Assembly: GCA_025370055.1 (NCBI GenBank)
Contig: CP073041.1
Location: forward strand, 124,001 to 188,000
Direction: 5' to 3'
DNA length: 64,000 nucleotides
Source of the DNA: Woronichinia naegeliana WA131
Lineage (GTDB): Bacteria; Cyanobacteriota; Cyanobacteriia; Cyanobacteriales; Microcystaceae
Shown here: positions 17,781 through 27,483 of the stretch, one piece after another
How the letters are laid out: each line of letters begins with the position of its first letter
How positions within the stretch are numbered: the first letter of the stretch is position 1
Notes under the pieces: model-generated
Database searches by the model: none
What the model was told of the DNA's origin: nothing
What the model saw: only the letters and a program-made list of their open reading frames with translations
Position numbers and translations under genes: made by a program

Positions 17781-19130
17781 ATGTCTTCTGTTGCCCTTGA
17801 ACTGTTCCTGATTCTCTGTCTGATTATTGCTAATGGGGTTTTTTCGGGATCGGAAATTGCGATCGTTTCTGCTCGTAAAGTTCGCCTTGAACAATTAGCC
17901 AAGCAAGGCAATAGAAAGGCGCGATTAGCCTTGAAGTTAGCCAATTCTCCGAATGATTTTCTGTCGGCAGCGCAAATTGGCATTACACTCATTGGCATTC
18001 TCAGTGGGGCCGTTGGGGGAGCTACCGTAGCCCGCCGCTTGGAAGAAGTTTTAGTCTCTATTCCCCTTTTGTCTCCCTATAGCAATGCGCTCAGTATTGT
18101 TTTAGTGGTCACGCTGATTACCTATGTTTCCCTCGTGGTCGGGGAATTAGTCCCTAAACGCATTGCCCTCAGTCATCCTGAAGAGTTAGCCTGTTCTGTC
18201 GCTCCTTCGATGAGTTGGTTGGCTAAGTTTACCTCTCCTCTTGTGCAATTGTTAGGTGTTTCAACGGATGGTTTACTCCGCCTGATGGGAGTTCGTACTA
18301 ATGAACTTAGCCCAATTACGGAAGAAGAAATTCGCGTTTTGATTGAGCAGGGAACCCAAGCCGGAATGTTTGAGGAGGCGGAACAGGAGATGGTGGAACG
18401 GGTTTTTCGGTTAGGCGATCGCCCTATTAAAACTTTGATGACTCCACGCACTTCCATTATTTGGTTAGATGTGGATTCGCCTTGGGAAGAAAATCAACGG
18501 GAAATTTTAGAAACGCCCTATTCTCGTTTTCCAGTCGGTCAGGATAGTTTAGATAATTGTCTGGGATTTGTGCGGGTTAAGGATATTCTCAATACCCAAT
18601 TGTCGGGAGCCGCCCTCAGTTTGCAAGCCTTGGCCCAACCGCCGCTTTTTGTTGCGGAGAGTACGCGATCGCTGAATGTGTTAGAAATGTTTCGACAGTC
18701 AGGAACCCATATTGCTTTGATTACGGATGAATATGGCGGGATTGAAGGTTTAGTGACTCTCAATGATTTAATCGAAGCGATCGTAGGGAATATTCCCAAT
18801 GATGATGAAATTGAAGAACCACAAATTATTCAACGAGAAGATGGCTCCTATTTACTGGATGGTTTGTTATCCATTGATGAATTTAAAGAACTGTTTGAGA
18901 AAGAAACCTTACCCAATGAAGAGGAGGGAAATTATCATACCCTGGGGGGATTTATTATTGAAAGTCTTGGTAAAATTCCTCAATCTGGCGATCACTTTGA
19001 AACGAAAGGGTTACGCTTAGAAGTGATGGATATGGATGGCATTCGTATTGATAAGGTTTTAGCTGCAATTATTGTCTCCGAGGGAGATGATGTGGGAGCC
19101 AGTTTGGAGCGATTAACCGAAGAAGATTAA
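17781..19130 (+). CDS. CNNM/HlyC-CorC family membrane protein with CBS pair
   Basis: The 449-residue protein has an N-terminal DUF21/CNNM membrane domain (residues about 1-190, several hydrophobic helices, with the conserved VVGELVPKRIALSHPE). Two CBS domains follow (from about 205, VFRLGDRPIKTLMTPRTSIIWLD, to about 340, HIALITDEYGGIEGLVTLNDLIEAIVG), then a C-terminal CorC_HlyC domain. Members are implicated in magnesium or divalent-cation export; the older name hemolysin is historical. A MITE lies 22 bp after the stop codon. Confidence 0.93.
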   Translation: MSSVALELFLILCLIIANGVFSGSEIAIVSARKVRLEQLAKQGNRKARLALKLANSPNDFLSAAQIGITLIGILSGAVGGATVARRLEEVLVSIPLLSPYSNALSIVLVVTLITYVSLVVGELVPKRIALSHPEELACSVAPSMSWLAKFTSPLVQLLGVSTDGLLRLMGVRTNELSPITEEEIRVLIEQGTQAGMFEEAEQEMVERVFRLGDRPIKTLMTPRTSIIWLDVDSPWEENQREILETPYSRFPVGQDSLDNCLGFVRVKDILNTQLSGAALSLQALAQPPLFVAESTRSLNVLEMFRQSGTHIALITDEYGGIEGLVTLNDLIEAIVGNIPNDDEIEEPQIIQREDGSYLLDGLLSIDEFKELFEKETLPNEEEGNYHTLGGFIIESLGKIPQSGDHFETKGLRLEVMDMDGIRIDKVLAAIIVSEGDDVGASLERLTEED

Positions 19131-19152
19131 ATTTCCCCTATTTTTTTAGCTA

Positions 19153-19362
19153 GGGCTTGCTGAATAAGTATAGAACCCTTGCCAGACAATGCTTTCAAGC
19201 ATTTTAAAAACGATCAGGTGCAAGGTTATGGCCTTTGGAGGCTCAAAGCCCATGCAGGTCGTTGGAAAACTGGAGGTTGAAATTGGAAACAACTTTCTGA
19301 AGTCACTATTTTTCGCGTCCTGTGGCATCTAGGTTCGTTTTGTGGACTTTTTCAGCAAGCCC
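19153..19362. mobile_element. 210-bp MITE with IS-A-like ends (older copy)
   Basis: Its ends GGGCTTGCTGAATAAG and, inverted, GGGCTTGCTGAAAAAGTCC are nearly those of IS-A. The body is the inverted homologue of the element at 28166-28375, of the same 210-bp length with scattered differences. Flanks TAGCTA and CAATTA no longer match, so this looks like the older insertion. No coding capacity. Confidence 0.85.
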
Positions 19363-19410
19363 CAATTAGCAAAGGCTTAAGCTGCCACCACTACTATCGA
19401 ATCACTACCC

Positions 19411-19432
19411 AAAAAAGATGGCCTTAGCCATC
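19411..19432 (-). terminator. Intrinsic terminator of the hli gene
   Basis: Read on the minus strand, GATGGC-TAAG-GCCATC forms a 6-bp stem with a 4-base loop followed by TTTTTT. It lies about 40 bp past the hli stop codon. Confidence 0.8.
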
Positions 19433-19469
19433 CTCCATCTTATCATTCTCATTGAGGGTGATTATAAGC

Positions 19470-19640
19470 CTAATTTAAGCCTAACCAGGCCAGTACGCCT
19501 TCCCCTGTGAGGTATTCAATCAGTAGGATCAATAGAAAACCAATCATGGCAGCCCGACCATTCAAACGCTCTGTATAGTCATTAAAGCCAAATTTGGGGT
19601 CTTCGAGTTTAGGAGTTTGGGTCGGTTGGGTTTCAGTCAT
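19470..19640 (-). CDS. hli: High-light-inducible protein (one-helix LHC-like)
   Basis: A 56-residue ORF from ATG 19640: MTETQPTQTPKLEDPKFGFN leads into the single-helix signature ERLNGRAAMIGFLLILLIEYLTGEG. The E and N/R residues are the chlorophyll-ligand pattern of LHC-like proteins. Hlips are small thylakoid proteins that bind chlorophyll and carotenoid and protect photosystem II assembly under high light. The gene is flanked by the terminator at 19411-19432 and lies upstream, in transcription order, of the 210-bp MITE. It is a strong marker of a cyanobacterial host. Confidence 0.95.
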   Translation of the reverse strand: MTETQPTQTPKLEDPKFGFNDYTERLNGRAAMIGFLLILLIEYLTGEGVLAWLGLN

Positions 19641-19724
19641 GGCCGAAGAGAAAAATAGTTTACATTTCTTTAACTAACTTAACTGATTATTGATATTTTT
19701 TTACTTTTTAGACGGCATTCTATG

Positions 19725-20465
19725 TTAGAAAGCATCTAGGGGAAAACGCGAAAGCAGGGAAATCACCCCAAAACCAATCAGTAGGGTTCCACTCAGGGAA
19801 TTAATCCAACCTGACCATTGCCGCAAGGACAACAATTGTTTTAAAGTTCCCGTAAAAGTTCCAACGAGAATCAAGGGCAGAACATAGCCACAGGTATAAG
19901 CCAGCAATAGACCGCCACCGAGGACTGCATTCTGGGTTCCAGCAATCCAGGCGAGTAAGCTGGCCAGGACGGGAGTGCTACAGGGAGAGGCAATTAAACC
20001 AAAGGTTAGCCCAATCAAAAAAGCGCGAGGAGCAGTGGGTAATTCGCTCTTGATCCAGTCGGTTGTGCCTAAGCTGGGAAGACGTAGAGAAATTAATTCT
20101 AATTGGTTCAGTCCCATGATAATGGCGATCGCACTCACCAGTAAGGGTAGTCCTAGACCAATTTGCCCATATATTTTACCAATAGAGGCTGCCAGAATTC
20201 CTAGTCCGGCTAAGGTGGTTGCTAACCCCAAAGCAAACCAGAAGGATTGCCAGAGAGATTGCCACCGTCCCGATTCTGCTTTGCCCCCGATATAGGCGAT
20301 CGTCAGGGGTAACATGGATAACATACAGGGGGTTAAACTGGTCAATAATCCTGCTAGAAAAATAATGCCAAGACTTAGGGCATTGAGATGATTTAATTGC
20401 CAAGCCACCTGATCATTAGCAAATTGTTCAATGGCATAAAGTTGAGTTTGAAGGGTATCTAGCAT
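19725..20465 (-). CDS. ccdA: CcdA-type thiol-disulfide transporter
   Basis: The 246-residue protein has about six hydrophobic segments and two conserved cysteines in paired motifs: LTSLTPCMLSMLPLTIAYIGG and LIASPCSTPVLASLLAW. These are hallmarks of the DsbD/CcdA family, which carries reducing equivalents across the membrane to apocytochromes. In cyanobacteria CcdA works with CcsX/CcsB-type maturation of c-type cytochromes in the thylakoid lumen. None of those partners is adjacent here. The length is typical. Confidence 0.93.
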   Translation of the reverse strand: MLDTLQTQLYAIEQFANDQVAWQLNHLNALSLGIIFLAGLLTSLTPCMLSMLPLTIAYIGGKAESGRWQSLWQSFWFALGLATTLAGLGILAASIGKIYGQIGLGLPLLVSAIAIIMGLNQLELISLRLPSLGTTDWIKSELPTAPRAFLIGLTFGLIASPCSTPVLASLLAWIAGTQNAVLGGGLLLAYTCGYVLPLILVGTFTGTLKQLLSLRQWSGWINSLSGTLLIGFGVISLLSRFPLDAF

Positions 20466-20578
20466 CAGTGGGATAGTCTAGGTCAGAATTCAAATCGGTA
20501 CATTTTTCTAGCATAGACAATTTTAGAACGCGATCGCTTTTTGGAACTTCTAAGCAACTTAATTTGCAAGCTTGGTAA

Positions 20579-20598
20579 CAAGGGGTTGAAACCCCTTG
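20579..20598 (-). terminator. Hairpin after opcA
   Basis: A perfect palindrome, CAAGGGG-TTGAAA-CCCCTTG, 7-bp stem and 6-base loop, 29 bp past the opcA stop on the minus strand. There is no clear U-tract, so it may be a dispersed palindrome rather than a strong terminator. Confidence 0.5.
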
Positions 20599-20626
20599 CC
20601 GGTGGGAGTTTTAGGGGATGAACTGC

Positions 20627-21997
20627 TTATTGGGTGGCAATTTGGAGAATTTCATGAACTAGGCTCATGCTCTCATCATAAAGCACATCCCGTCCCCAGC
20701 GTTGCAGTTGGCGACCTAAAAGTTGTTCTGTTTTTTGATCTTCCAAGGCAGTCACCTGTTGAATACGATAGGATTGGGCTCCCCCCCCTGCTTCCATCCG
20801 CATACATCCCATAGTGCCGGAGCAAAGTACGGTTCCGCAATCGGCCTGAAGATTAGTAGAGCCTAATTTTAAGCTGATCAAATCGCCTAAAACTGACCCT
20901 GTATCGGCGATCGGTAAACCGGCTAGTTCAGCTTCGATCAAGCGTTGATCCACAGAGGTGAATTGAATGCGCCGAATGTCATAATCCCCAGGTTCATGTT
21001 TATAGGAAAGGGGTCGCCATTGCAAACGACTTGCAACCCAACTGAGATACATGAGGGCTTGAGCATGATTGCCTTTTTCGTAATCAATGGAAATTTGATC
21101 AATTTCTCGCACCGCAAATCGCCGTTCGGGAGAATCAAAGGCCTCGGCTGTCAGTTCTTGCCAGGGAGCCAGACGGGCCCAGTTTAAATCTGCGATCGCT
21201 AAACCCTGGTTAAGCAGTTGAGTCACTTGTTCCATATCCGTTTGGGGTTCGGCAAAAATACTGGAATCAATGATCACCGTATTGGCCACAGACGCTAAAC
21301 GACGGAAGAGATTATAGTCAGCATCGGGACTGGCTTTCCACCAAATAAACTTGGGTAATTCTGGGATCATTAACTCAACAATGATGCCCCCCACTCGCTC
21401 TAAAGCTTCCGCCGTGCCTCGCAAAGTAATATACTCACAGCAGATCAGGGCATTTTTATTGCGTTTTTGGAGCGGGCAGTAGGCAGAGACTTGAGCCTGT
21501 ACACCTTCATCTTCCTCGGCAGTAGGACAGAGGGTAATGATACGGCAAGGATTAGAAGCGGCGATCGCGTCGGCAATGCCACTTCCCTCTAAATCAGGAG
21601 AATAGGGTTGGGCCAAACGTTGAGCAGCAGTGGTTAGAGTTCCGGCGGCCTTGGCCTGCTCAAATTCCTGGCGGACTCGTTGCGTAAACTCAGGAGTAGA
21701 TTGACCTGTAATGGTTAACCCATAGGCTTTCTGGGCTGATTTAATTGCTGAATTCATGCGTGGCCCAGCAATACCATCAATGGGGCCGGTATAAAATCCT
21801 AGAGCAGCGAGTAGGGATTGAATGGAATCCGGTTCATAGACGACAAAACTAAAGGTTGTGGCTCTGGTTGCCGCTAGACCATCTTCGTTTTGTTGATAGC
21901 TATTCCAAATCTGGGATAACTCGGCTCCAATGACATCAATGGAAACATCCTTTGGGTCTTGTAGGGAAACAAGCGGTGGGGCTTGGGTTGTACTCAT
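20627..21997 (-). CDS. opcA: Glucose-6-phosphate dehydrogenase assembly/activator protein OpcA
   Basis: 456 residues from ATG 21997 (MSTTQAPPLVSLQDPKDVSI). A peptidoglycan-binding-like segment (SIQSLLAALGFYTGPIDGIAGPRMNSAIKSAQKAYGL, about residues 60-95) precedes the OpcA domain proper, with cysteines in SNPCRIITLCP and ALICCEYITLRG. In cyanobacteria OpcA is a redox-sensitive allosteric activator of G6PDH in the oxidative pentose phosphate pathway. It usually follows zwf (and tal or fbp). Here the region upstream of the start is an IS block beginning at 22171, so the usual neighbour is either displaced or elsewhere. Confidence 0.93.
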   Translation of the reverse strand: MSTTQAPPLVSLQDPKDVSIDVIGAELSQIWNSYQQNEDGLAATRATTFSFVVYEPDSIQSLLAALGFYTGPIDGIAGPRMNSAIKSAQKAYGLTITGQSTPEFTQRVRQEFEQAKAAGTLTTAAQRLAQPYSPDLEGSGIADAIAASNPCRIITLCPTAEEDEGVQAQVSAYCPLQKRNKNALICCEYITLRGTAEALERVGGIIVELMIPELPKFIWWKASPDADYNLFRRLASVANTVIIDSSIFAEPQTDMEQVTQLLNQGLAIADLNWARLAPWQELTAEAFDSPERRFAVREIDQISIDYEKGNHAQALMYLSWVASRLQWRPLSYKHEPGDYDIRRIQFTSVDQRLIEAELAGLPIADTGSVLGDLISLKLGSTNLQADCGTVLCSGTMGCMRMEAGGGAQSYRIQQVTALEDQKTEQLLGRQLQRWGRDVLYDESMSLVHEILQIATQ

Positions 21998-22170
21998 GAT
22001 TGCTTTCCTTTTATCCAATGGGTCAGGGCAAGGTCATCTGCCCCAATATTAGAAGAGATCTCTAAAAATCCCCAGTTATTGCAGATTTTTTTTAGGTCTG
22101 CTCACCCCTGTCAAGCTCTGTCAAATGCTTTTAGAGATCTAGGCTAGGAATTAAAGAGCCTATTTGGAAG

Positions 22171-22527
22171 CAGGGCAAACGCATCTTATCCGAGTAAAAC
22201 CTTAAGGAGATAGTCCTCGTCCCAACCAGCGCGTAGCCGTTTATTCTTGATACCAAGTTTCAGAGTATTTTCCTTTGTGAGCAAGTTAAGAGCGATATGG
22301 CGTAAGACGGCTAAATTCTCAGGAGCAAAATCCTTACGAATGCGACAAGCATCCTCATTGAAGGCCAAGTCTAGAACCCAATGTAAAGAGTTTTCTATCA
22401 ACCAATGACTACGAACAGATTGGGATAATTTTTGAGCATTACTCGGCAGGCTACTGATATAGTAGCGAGTCTCATACTCTGTTTTGTCTTTCAATCGTCT
22501 CTCCGCTTGAATCATCAGCAATTCCAA
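22171..22527 (-). pseudogene. ISAs1-family transposase C-terminal fragment
   Basis: The frame reads [51 protein letters not shown]...[13 protein letters not shown], the C-terminal core of ISAs1 transposases including the E-containing HWxIEN motif. The element end CAGGGCAAACGCATC starts at 22171, the same terminus as the MITE at 43586-43712. The N-terminal two-thirds are missing. Confidence 0.85.
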
Positions 22528-22608
22528 ATTCAGAATGTAGTCAAAGAGACAAAAGGCTCGATGTATTTACTGGCAAGGGTTTTGCTATGAAAATTGCCAA
22601 TTAATCAA

Positions 22609-23424
22609 CTAGGAAGAATTCGAGACAGCGAGAGAAACTGAGTCGTCAAGCATAAAATCTAAAAGATGATGCCAGCTTTCAAAGAACAGATATTTGGTCA
22701 AAGAGAGAATATCTTGAAAGAATCCCTTACGAGTGCCGCGTTGGACGCGAATTCTCTGGTAACGTTCATCAACCAAACCTAAAACCGTGTGCAAGAGAAA
22801 AGCCAGCAAATTCAGGGTAAGCAAAACAGAGGCGAGGTGTTGTTTACCATGCCCAAAATTATGCTCTAAGTGATAGCCTCGATTTTTGAGAATATTGTGA
22901 TTCTCGTTCTCAGTACGCCAACGAGTCCGTCCAGCACGACAGACATCAAGAACGATGTGAGGGGTGAGAAAATGATTGGTAATCCAACTCTTGTGATAAA
23001 GAAGTTGAGCATCGGATTCGCGGTGGATTTTTAGCTCACACCAGTTAACCAACAAAGCAGGCTGTTGGTCTCGCAGGGGAATCTGATTGAGATAACGGCA
23101 GTGCCAAATCTCGAAATACTTCCCATTCCAACGTCGGTGTTGAGTGGTTTTGACTTCTCCATTAGCTTCTAAATAGTTTAACCATTCATAGAGTGTGGGA
23201 TGAGAAGTCGGTAAACAGACGAAGATAAAGTTGAAATCGTGGTCGAGACAGTGCTGACAAGTGGGCTGACGACTGTACAAGTCATCCCCTAGCAGAGTTA
23301 TCTTCTGTCCCGCAAACAAACTAGCATGGTTACTTATCCAACGTTTCGCCGCATTTTGCTCACAATCTTGCTTTTCAGAACCGTCTTGAGGGGTAATAAA
23401 TTCAGGGGGTAAGGAAAAAACTGA
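22609..23424 (-). pseudogene. DDE transposase (ISNCY-type), N-terminally truncated
   Basis: About 270 residues remain, with GQKITLLGDDLYSRQPTCQHC (likely catalytic Asp region), KYFEIWHCRYLNQIPL and RTRWRTENENHNILKNRGYHLEHNFGHGKQHLASVLLTLN (likely catalytic Glu region). The 5' end is cut by the IS66 terminus at 23425, and the apparent GTG start at 23436 lies inside IS66. I place it with ISNCY/IS4-like DDE enzymes; the family name is uncertain. 22528-22608 is probably its right end and holds no other gene. Confidence 0.6.
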
Positions 23425-23540
23425 GTAATTAGTCACCGCAATAAAGAAGGAAATTATTGAGAATGAGAAGCAAATGAAAAAAGTAAAGAATAATGAAGAA
23501 AGGAAAGGCGGTTAAAGAGATAGGTTAGAATAGGGAGACT

Positions 23541-25022
23541 ATGAAAAAACTAGACCCAGTTCCAGACTTAAACCAAGAAGAAGTGAAAATGCCATGGCAA
23601 AAAGAAGTGGCAAAAGATTGGTATGAAGATTATCAGAAAGAAAAAGAAGAGAACGAAAAGCTGAGAAAAGAATTGGTAGAGTTAAAGAAAGAGATAGAAA
23701 AGTTGAAAGAAAAGCTGAAAAAGCTTAACCAAAGAACGAGTGAAAATAGCTCTCAGCCCCCAAGCAGTGACGGTTACAAAAAGAAAGTCGCCAAAACCTT
23801 CGGTCAAAAAGGAAAAAAAAGAGGTCCAAAGTACGACCATGTGGGTAAAACCAGAAACGGGTTTGGTCGGGTAGATGAAATAGTAGATTTAAGGATGGAA
23901 AAATGCCCAAAATGTGGTGCGTCAGTGGAAAAGCAAAAGGAGACTATCATCAAAAAAAATCAAATAGCTGAATTAGTCAGTAAACCAGTAGAGGTAAGGG
24001 AATATGTTAGGGAAAAGTATCAATGCTCAAAATGTGATTGGGAAGGTTATGCCCCACTTCCTTTGGGATGTCGTGAAGATTTTAGCTACGGTGCAACCTT
24101 ATCCAGCTTAGTGGGATGGCTGGGATATGGGGGAAATTTGACTTGGCTAAAACAACGATACTTGGTAGAAACGGTCTTTGGCATTCCTCTGTCTCAAGGG
24201 AGTTTAGCTAAAATGCACCGATGGTTTTGCGAAAGCTTGTATCCTAGTTATGAACAGTGGTGGACTTACATACAGGAGCCTGGAGTCCGTTGTGTGGACG
24301 AAACCAGCTATCGCGTCAATGGGGTTAACTATTGGATGTGGGTGGCTACTTCCTCCTCTGTTTGTGTTTTGTTTCTGGCTCCCAGCCGGAGTTCCGATGA
24401 GGTTCATTCCCTATTAGGTAAAGATTTTCATGGGCTTCTCAGTACGGACTGTTGGGGGGCTTACCATCGCCAAAATGCCCAGCATAAACAGAAATGTCTG
24501 GCTCATATTGGGCGGGAATTGAAGGCCTTGGAAACTTCCCACTTTTCTGAAAATAAACTTTTTGCTCAGAGAGTTTTTCCTATTCTAGAGCAAGCTCGTC
24601 AATCCCATCGAGATTATCATCAAGGCAAACTGAGCTTAGAAGCTTTACAACAACAGCGACCCCTAGTTGAAGCTCAACTTCAAGAGGTTCTGGATAATCC
24701 GCCGCCCACGGGATGGGCAAGTGATTCCCAATTGTTATCTAATCGCTTTCGACGTTATTGGCATGATTGGTTTACTTTTCTTACTTTTCCTGAAGTTAAA
24801 CCTGATAACAATGATGCCGAGAGAGCCTTGCGTCCTGTTGTTATTCATCGTAAGGTTAGTGGCGGTGCTAGAAGTCATTGGGGCGGACAACTTGTTGCCA
24901 TGATGTTTAGTTTTCTTGAAACCATGAGACTTCAAGGTAAAAGTGCGGTCGAACAGTTATCTCTTATTTTATCTTCCTCTGGTCTTTCTCCTTCTTCCAT
25001 TGATGACTTTCTTCCTCTCTAG
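23541..25022 (+). CDS. IS66-family transposase
   Basis: The 493-residue enzyme is complete. A coiled coil (residues about 25-75, rich in E and K) precedes the short motif ENSSQPPSSDGYKKK. A zinc finger follows (CPKCGASVE...YQCSKCDWEGYA), then the DDE domain: D in VRCVDETSYRVNG, D in LLSTDCWGAYH with the adjacent CLAHIGRELK, and E in NDAERALRPVVIHRKVSGG. All motifs typical of IS66 are present, so it is probably active. A hairpin terminator follows at 25030-25053. Confidence 0.94.
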   Translation: MKKLDPVPDLNQEEVKMPWQKEVAKDWYEDYQKEKEENEKLRKELVELKKEIEKLKEKLKKLNQRTSENSSQPPSSDGYKKKVAKTFGQKGKKRGPKYDHVGKTRNGFGRVDEIVDLRMEKCPKCGASVEKQKETIIKKNQIAELVSKPVEVREYVREKYQCSKCDWEGYAPLPLGCREDFSYGATLSSLVGWLGYGGNLTWLKQRYLVETVFGIPLSQGSLAKMHRWFCESLYPSYEQWWTYIQEPGVRCVDETSYRVNGVNYWMWVATSSSVCVLFLAPSRSSDEVHSLLGKDFHGLLSTDCWGAYHRQNAQHKQKCLAHIGRELKALETSHFSENKLFAQRVFPILEQARQSHRDYHQGKLSLEALQQQRPLVEAQLQEVLDNPPPTGWASDSQLLSNRFRRYWHDWFTFLTFPEVKPDNNDAERALRPVVIHRKVSGGARSHWGGQLVAMMFSFLETMRLQGKSAVEQLSLILSSSGLSPSSIDDFLPL

Positions 25023-25029
25023 TATTTTT

Positions 25030-25053
25030 GGGGCTTAATGAGAATTAAGCCCC
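25030..25053 (+). terminator. Terminator hairpin after IS66 transposase
   Basis: A perfect inverted repeat, GGGGCTTAA-TGAGAA-TTAAGCCCC, 9-bp stem and 6-base loop, 7 bp after the stop codon and inside the IS66 right end. Confidence 0.75.
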
Positions 25054-25075
25054 ACTTATTGCTGTGACTAATTAC

Positions 25076-25661
25076 CCTTTTTATTTATATCTATCACTGT
25101 TGTAATAAAGTCTTTTTTTCCTTTTCTATTACTAAATTCGTCTAAACTTATCTTTTCTGGTAATTCCCATTCCTTCTTTTCTGCCTGCTTTGCATACTCT
25201 TCAAATATTGATTCCAATGTTCCCCAACTTATTTCTTCTTCTTGCCTTACCTCTTCTACATTTTTCTTTTTTACTTGCTCATAAATCTTTTCTTCATAAC
25301 GAATTGTATAATGTTTTCTTAGCCGCATAAAGTCCAGTCTTTCTGTTATGTATTTCTGACATTTTTCACAATGGAACTGGCGGCGGGGCACTTCCAGATA
25401 TACTTTCTTTCCCAATAGGGATAAATCCCGAACCAAATTATATTCTATTTGATTTATATCTTCCAATTCTTTATGACAATTTGGACATTCCATTACTTCG
25501 TTTTTCATTTTTAATTTTAAGAACAAAGCACCATCTATTTCTCGATAGTTTACGACTGTTACCTTTGGCAAACCTAGTAGCTCATCCAAGTTTATCCACA
25601 TACTCCACCTCCTACTGTGATATTACTATTATACACTTTCCACACAGTTGGGGGAAGAGCC
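25076..25661 (-). pseudogene. Second ISL3-family transposase, 3' truncated
   Basis: The element end GGCTCTTCCCCCAACTGTG lies at 25661 on the minus strand, followed by a strong ribosome-binding site (AGGAGGTGG) and ATG 25601. The protein opens MWINLDELLGLPKVTVVNY and has the ISL3 zinc finger (CPNCHKE...CEKCQKYI) and KISLDEFSNRKGKKDFITTVID. It is cut by IS66 at 25075 after about 175 residues. It is related to, but clearly distinct from, the ISL3 at 2362-3049. Confidence 0.85.
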
Positions 25662-25938
25662 AAATTCCTACAAATAAACGACTGATGCCAGCCATAAAAA
25701 TTAAATCTAATACTCTTCCCAGACGGTCATCATTCAGGTCGCTGGCTTTTATTCCTTTTCCTAAGAGATGTTCTAGGGGTTTATCTTCAAAAAAACGACT
25801 GAATAAATACAAGGGAGAATTAATAAATCCTAAGCCATTGAGAATCATGGCTTTAACCACCAGACCCGCACTGATTTTCGCACGGTCATTTTCTTGTAAC
25901 TGTTCATTGATATAATCCACTAGACCTAGTTCATCAAC

Positions 25939-27328
25939 GGGTGTGACCTTTAGTTGATGAAGGAAAAGAAAAGTGTTAACATGGGATGAAAAGTGACAAA
26001 GAGGAAACAATGATGACAGCAAAACTAATTAATGTAGAGGGTTCAAAGATAAAAATAGAACTAACATTAGAACTCAGTCGTTCAATGTTGGATACAGAAA
26101 TAAATATTCAAAAAGGCTTAAACGAAGTAGGTTGCATCGCCAGCAAAGAAGCCTTGAAATATTTAGATACAGATGGTTCACCCTTAAAAATCGGTGAAGA
26201 AATCTGGAAGAGTAAGGGAGAGCAACCGAAAGAATATCAAACACCTTATGGTGAGGTTATAGTGAATCGTCATGTATATCAGCGTTCACCTTTGAGGAAA
26301 AACGTATTGCCCCTTAGAAAGAGAAGCAAGGATAATCATAACATCAACGCCATTATTGGCAAAACAGGTATCCTCAAAAATGTCAGGGATGGCAGGCAAA
26401 GAGGTGAAAAATGATTTATTAGAAAATCATGGTAGAAAAGTAGCGCTATCCTATATCCAAAGATTGAGTGAAGCAGTAGGAAGTGTGGTACAGGCAAAAG
26501 AAGAAGCGTGGAGTTATGCCCCGCCCAAGGAGGATAGCCAAATTGCAACAGTGGGAATAGGATTAGATGGAACCTGTATGCTGATGTGTGAGGATGGCTA
26601 CCGTGAAGCAATGGTGGGAACCGTTTCCCTATACGATAGTGAGGGAGAACGTCAACCTACAATCTATCTAGGTGCGGCACCAGAGTATGGAAAAAAGAGT
26701 TTTCTAGAAAGATTGGAAAGAGAAATTGAGCGAGCGAAAAACCGTTATCCAGAGGCAACATTGGTCGGGATAGCAGACGGGGCAGAATCAAATTGGAAGT
26801 TTTTAGAAAAGCAAACGGAAGAACAGATATTAGATTTCTATCATGCCTCTGGTTACTTAGGTGCCTTGGCAGAAGCGTTGCATCCGAATACCGTGTCAAA
26901 ACAAAAAGAATGGTTGACTGAAAATTGTCGAGAACTCAAGCATGAAAAAGGAAAAGCAGGAGAACTGCTAAATCTGATGAAAGAAGTCAAAGAAGAAAAA
27001 AGTCATTCTAAGAATCTTACCGAGAAACTACAAGCGGCGATTACTTATTACGAGAATCATCAGCATCAAATGGATTATGCTGAATACTTAGAGAAAAAGT
27101 ATCCGATTGGTTCAGGTGTTACGGAAGCAGCTTGTAAGACGTTGGTCAAACAACGATTATGTTGTTCAGGAATGCGATGGAAGGAAAAAGGAGCAGGAAT
27201 TATTTTGAGCCTACGAGCTTTGGTATTGACCAAGGAACGATGGAGTCAATTTTGGGCAAAACTTGATCAATATGGGTTCCCTGTAGAACCCTGATTACAA
27301 CAGCTTTTATCAACTAAAGGTCGCACCC
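25939..27328 (+). mobile_element. IS-C copy 2, frameshifted
   Basis: A 1390-bp ISKra4-family element with left end GGGTGTGACC and right end inverted GGGTGCGACC. It is flanked by the 8-bp duplication TCATCAAC (25931-25938 and 27329-27336) inside IS-D. Confidence 0.92.
25986..27294 (+). pseudogene. ISKra4-family transposase with frameshift
   Basis: The gene matches the intact copy at 3877-5184 except that, after VNRHVYQRS, the bases GTAGGAG are replaced by CCTTTGAG near 26288. This shifts the frame, destroys GGKTYCPLE and ends the first ORF at 26414. The remainder is open from about 26356 to 27294. Exactly the same lesion is present in IS-C copy 3, so it is inherited and not a local error. Confidence 0.9.
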
Positions 27329-27483
27329 TCATCAACTACGGCCGCGATTATTCCTAAATGGTCGAGATTTTTAACGTTTAATTGGGTCATTTTCTCCTCG
27401 GTTTGTTAGCTTTTTTATTTTAACTATTCTGTTGCTATTTTTGAATCTATTTTTATTTTTTCAAAATTAGTACGGAATATGGG

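Larger units (their letters stand above)
23425..25075 (+). mobile_element. IS66-family element, transposase-only
   Basis: The ends are GTAATTAGTCACCGCAATAA and, inverted, GTAATTAGTCACAGCAATAA. No direct repeat flanks the element, and the two flanks are different broken IS, so a rearrangement followed insertion. The accessory genes tnpA and tnpB are absent, as in the ISBst12-type branch. Confidence 0.8.
25662..27483 (-). pseudogene. IS-D: second IS1634-like element, interrupted and truncated
   Basis: The element end CCCATATTCCGTACTAATTT is at 27483 on the minus strand. The coding region starts at ATG 27390 (MTQLNVKNLDHLGIIAAVVD), is interrupted by IS-C copy 2 (25939-27328, duplication TCATCAAC), and continues as ELGLVDYINEQLQENDRAKIS...DDRLGRVLDLIFMAG before being cut at 25661 by the ISL3 end. 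The N-terminal DUF4277-type region is clearly related to IS-B but diverged. Confidence 0.8.
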
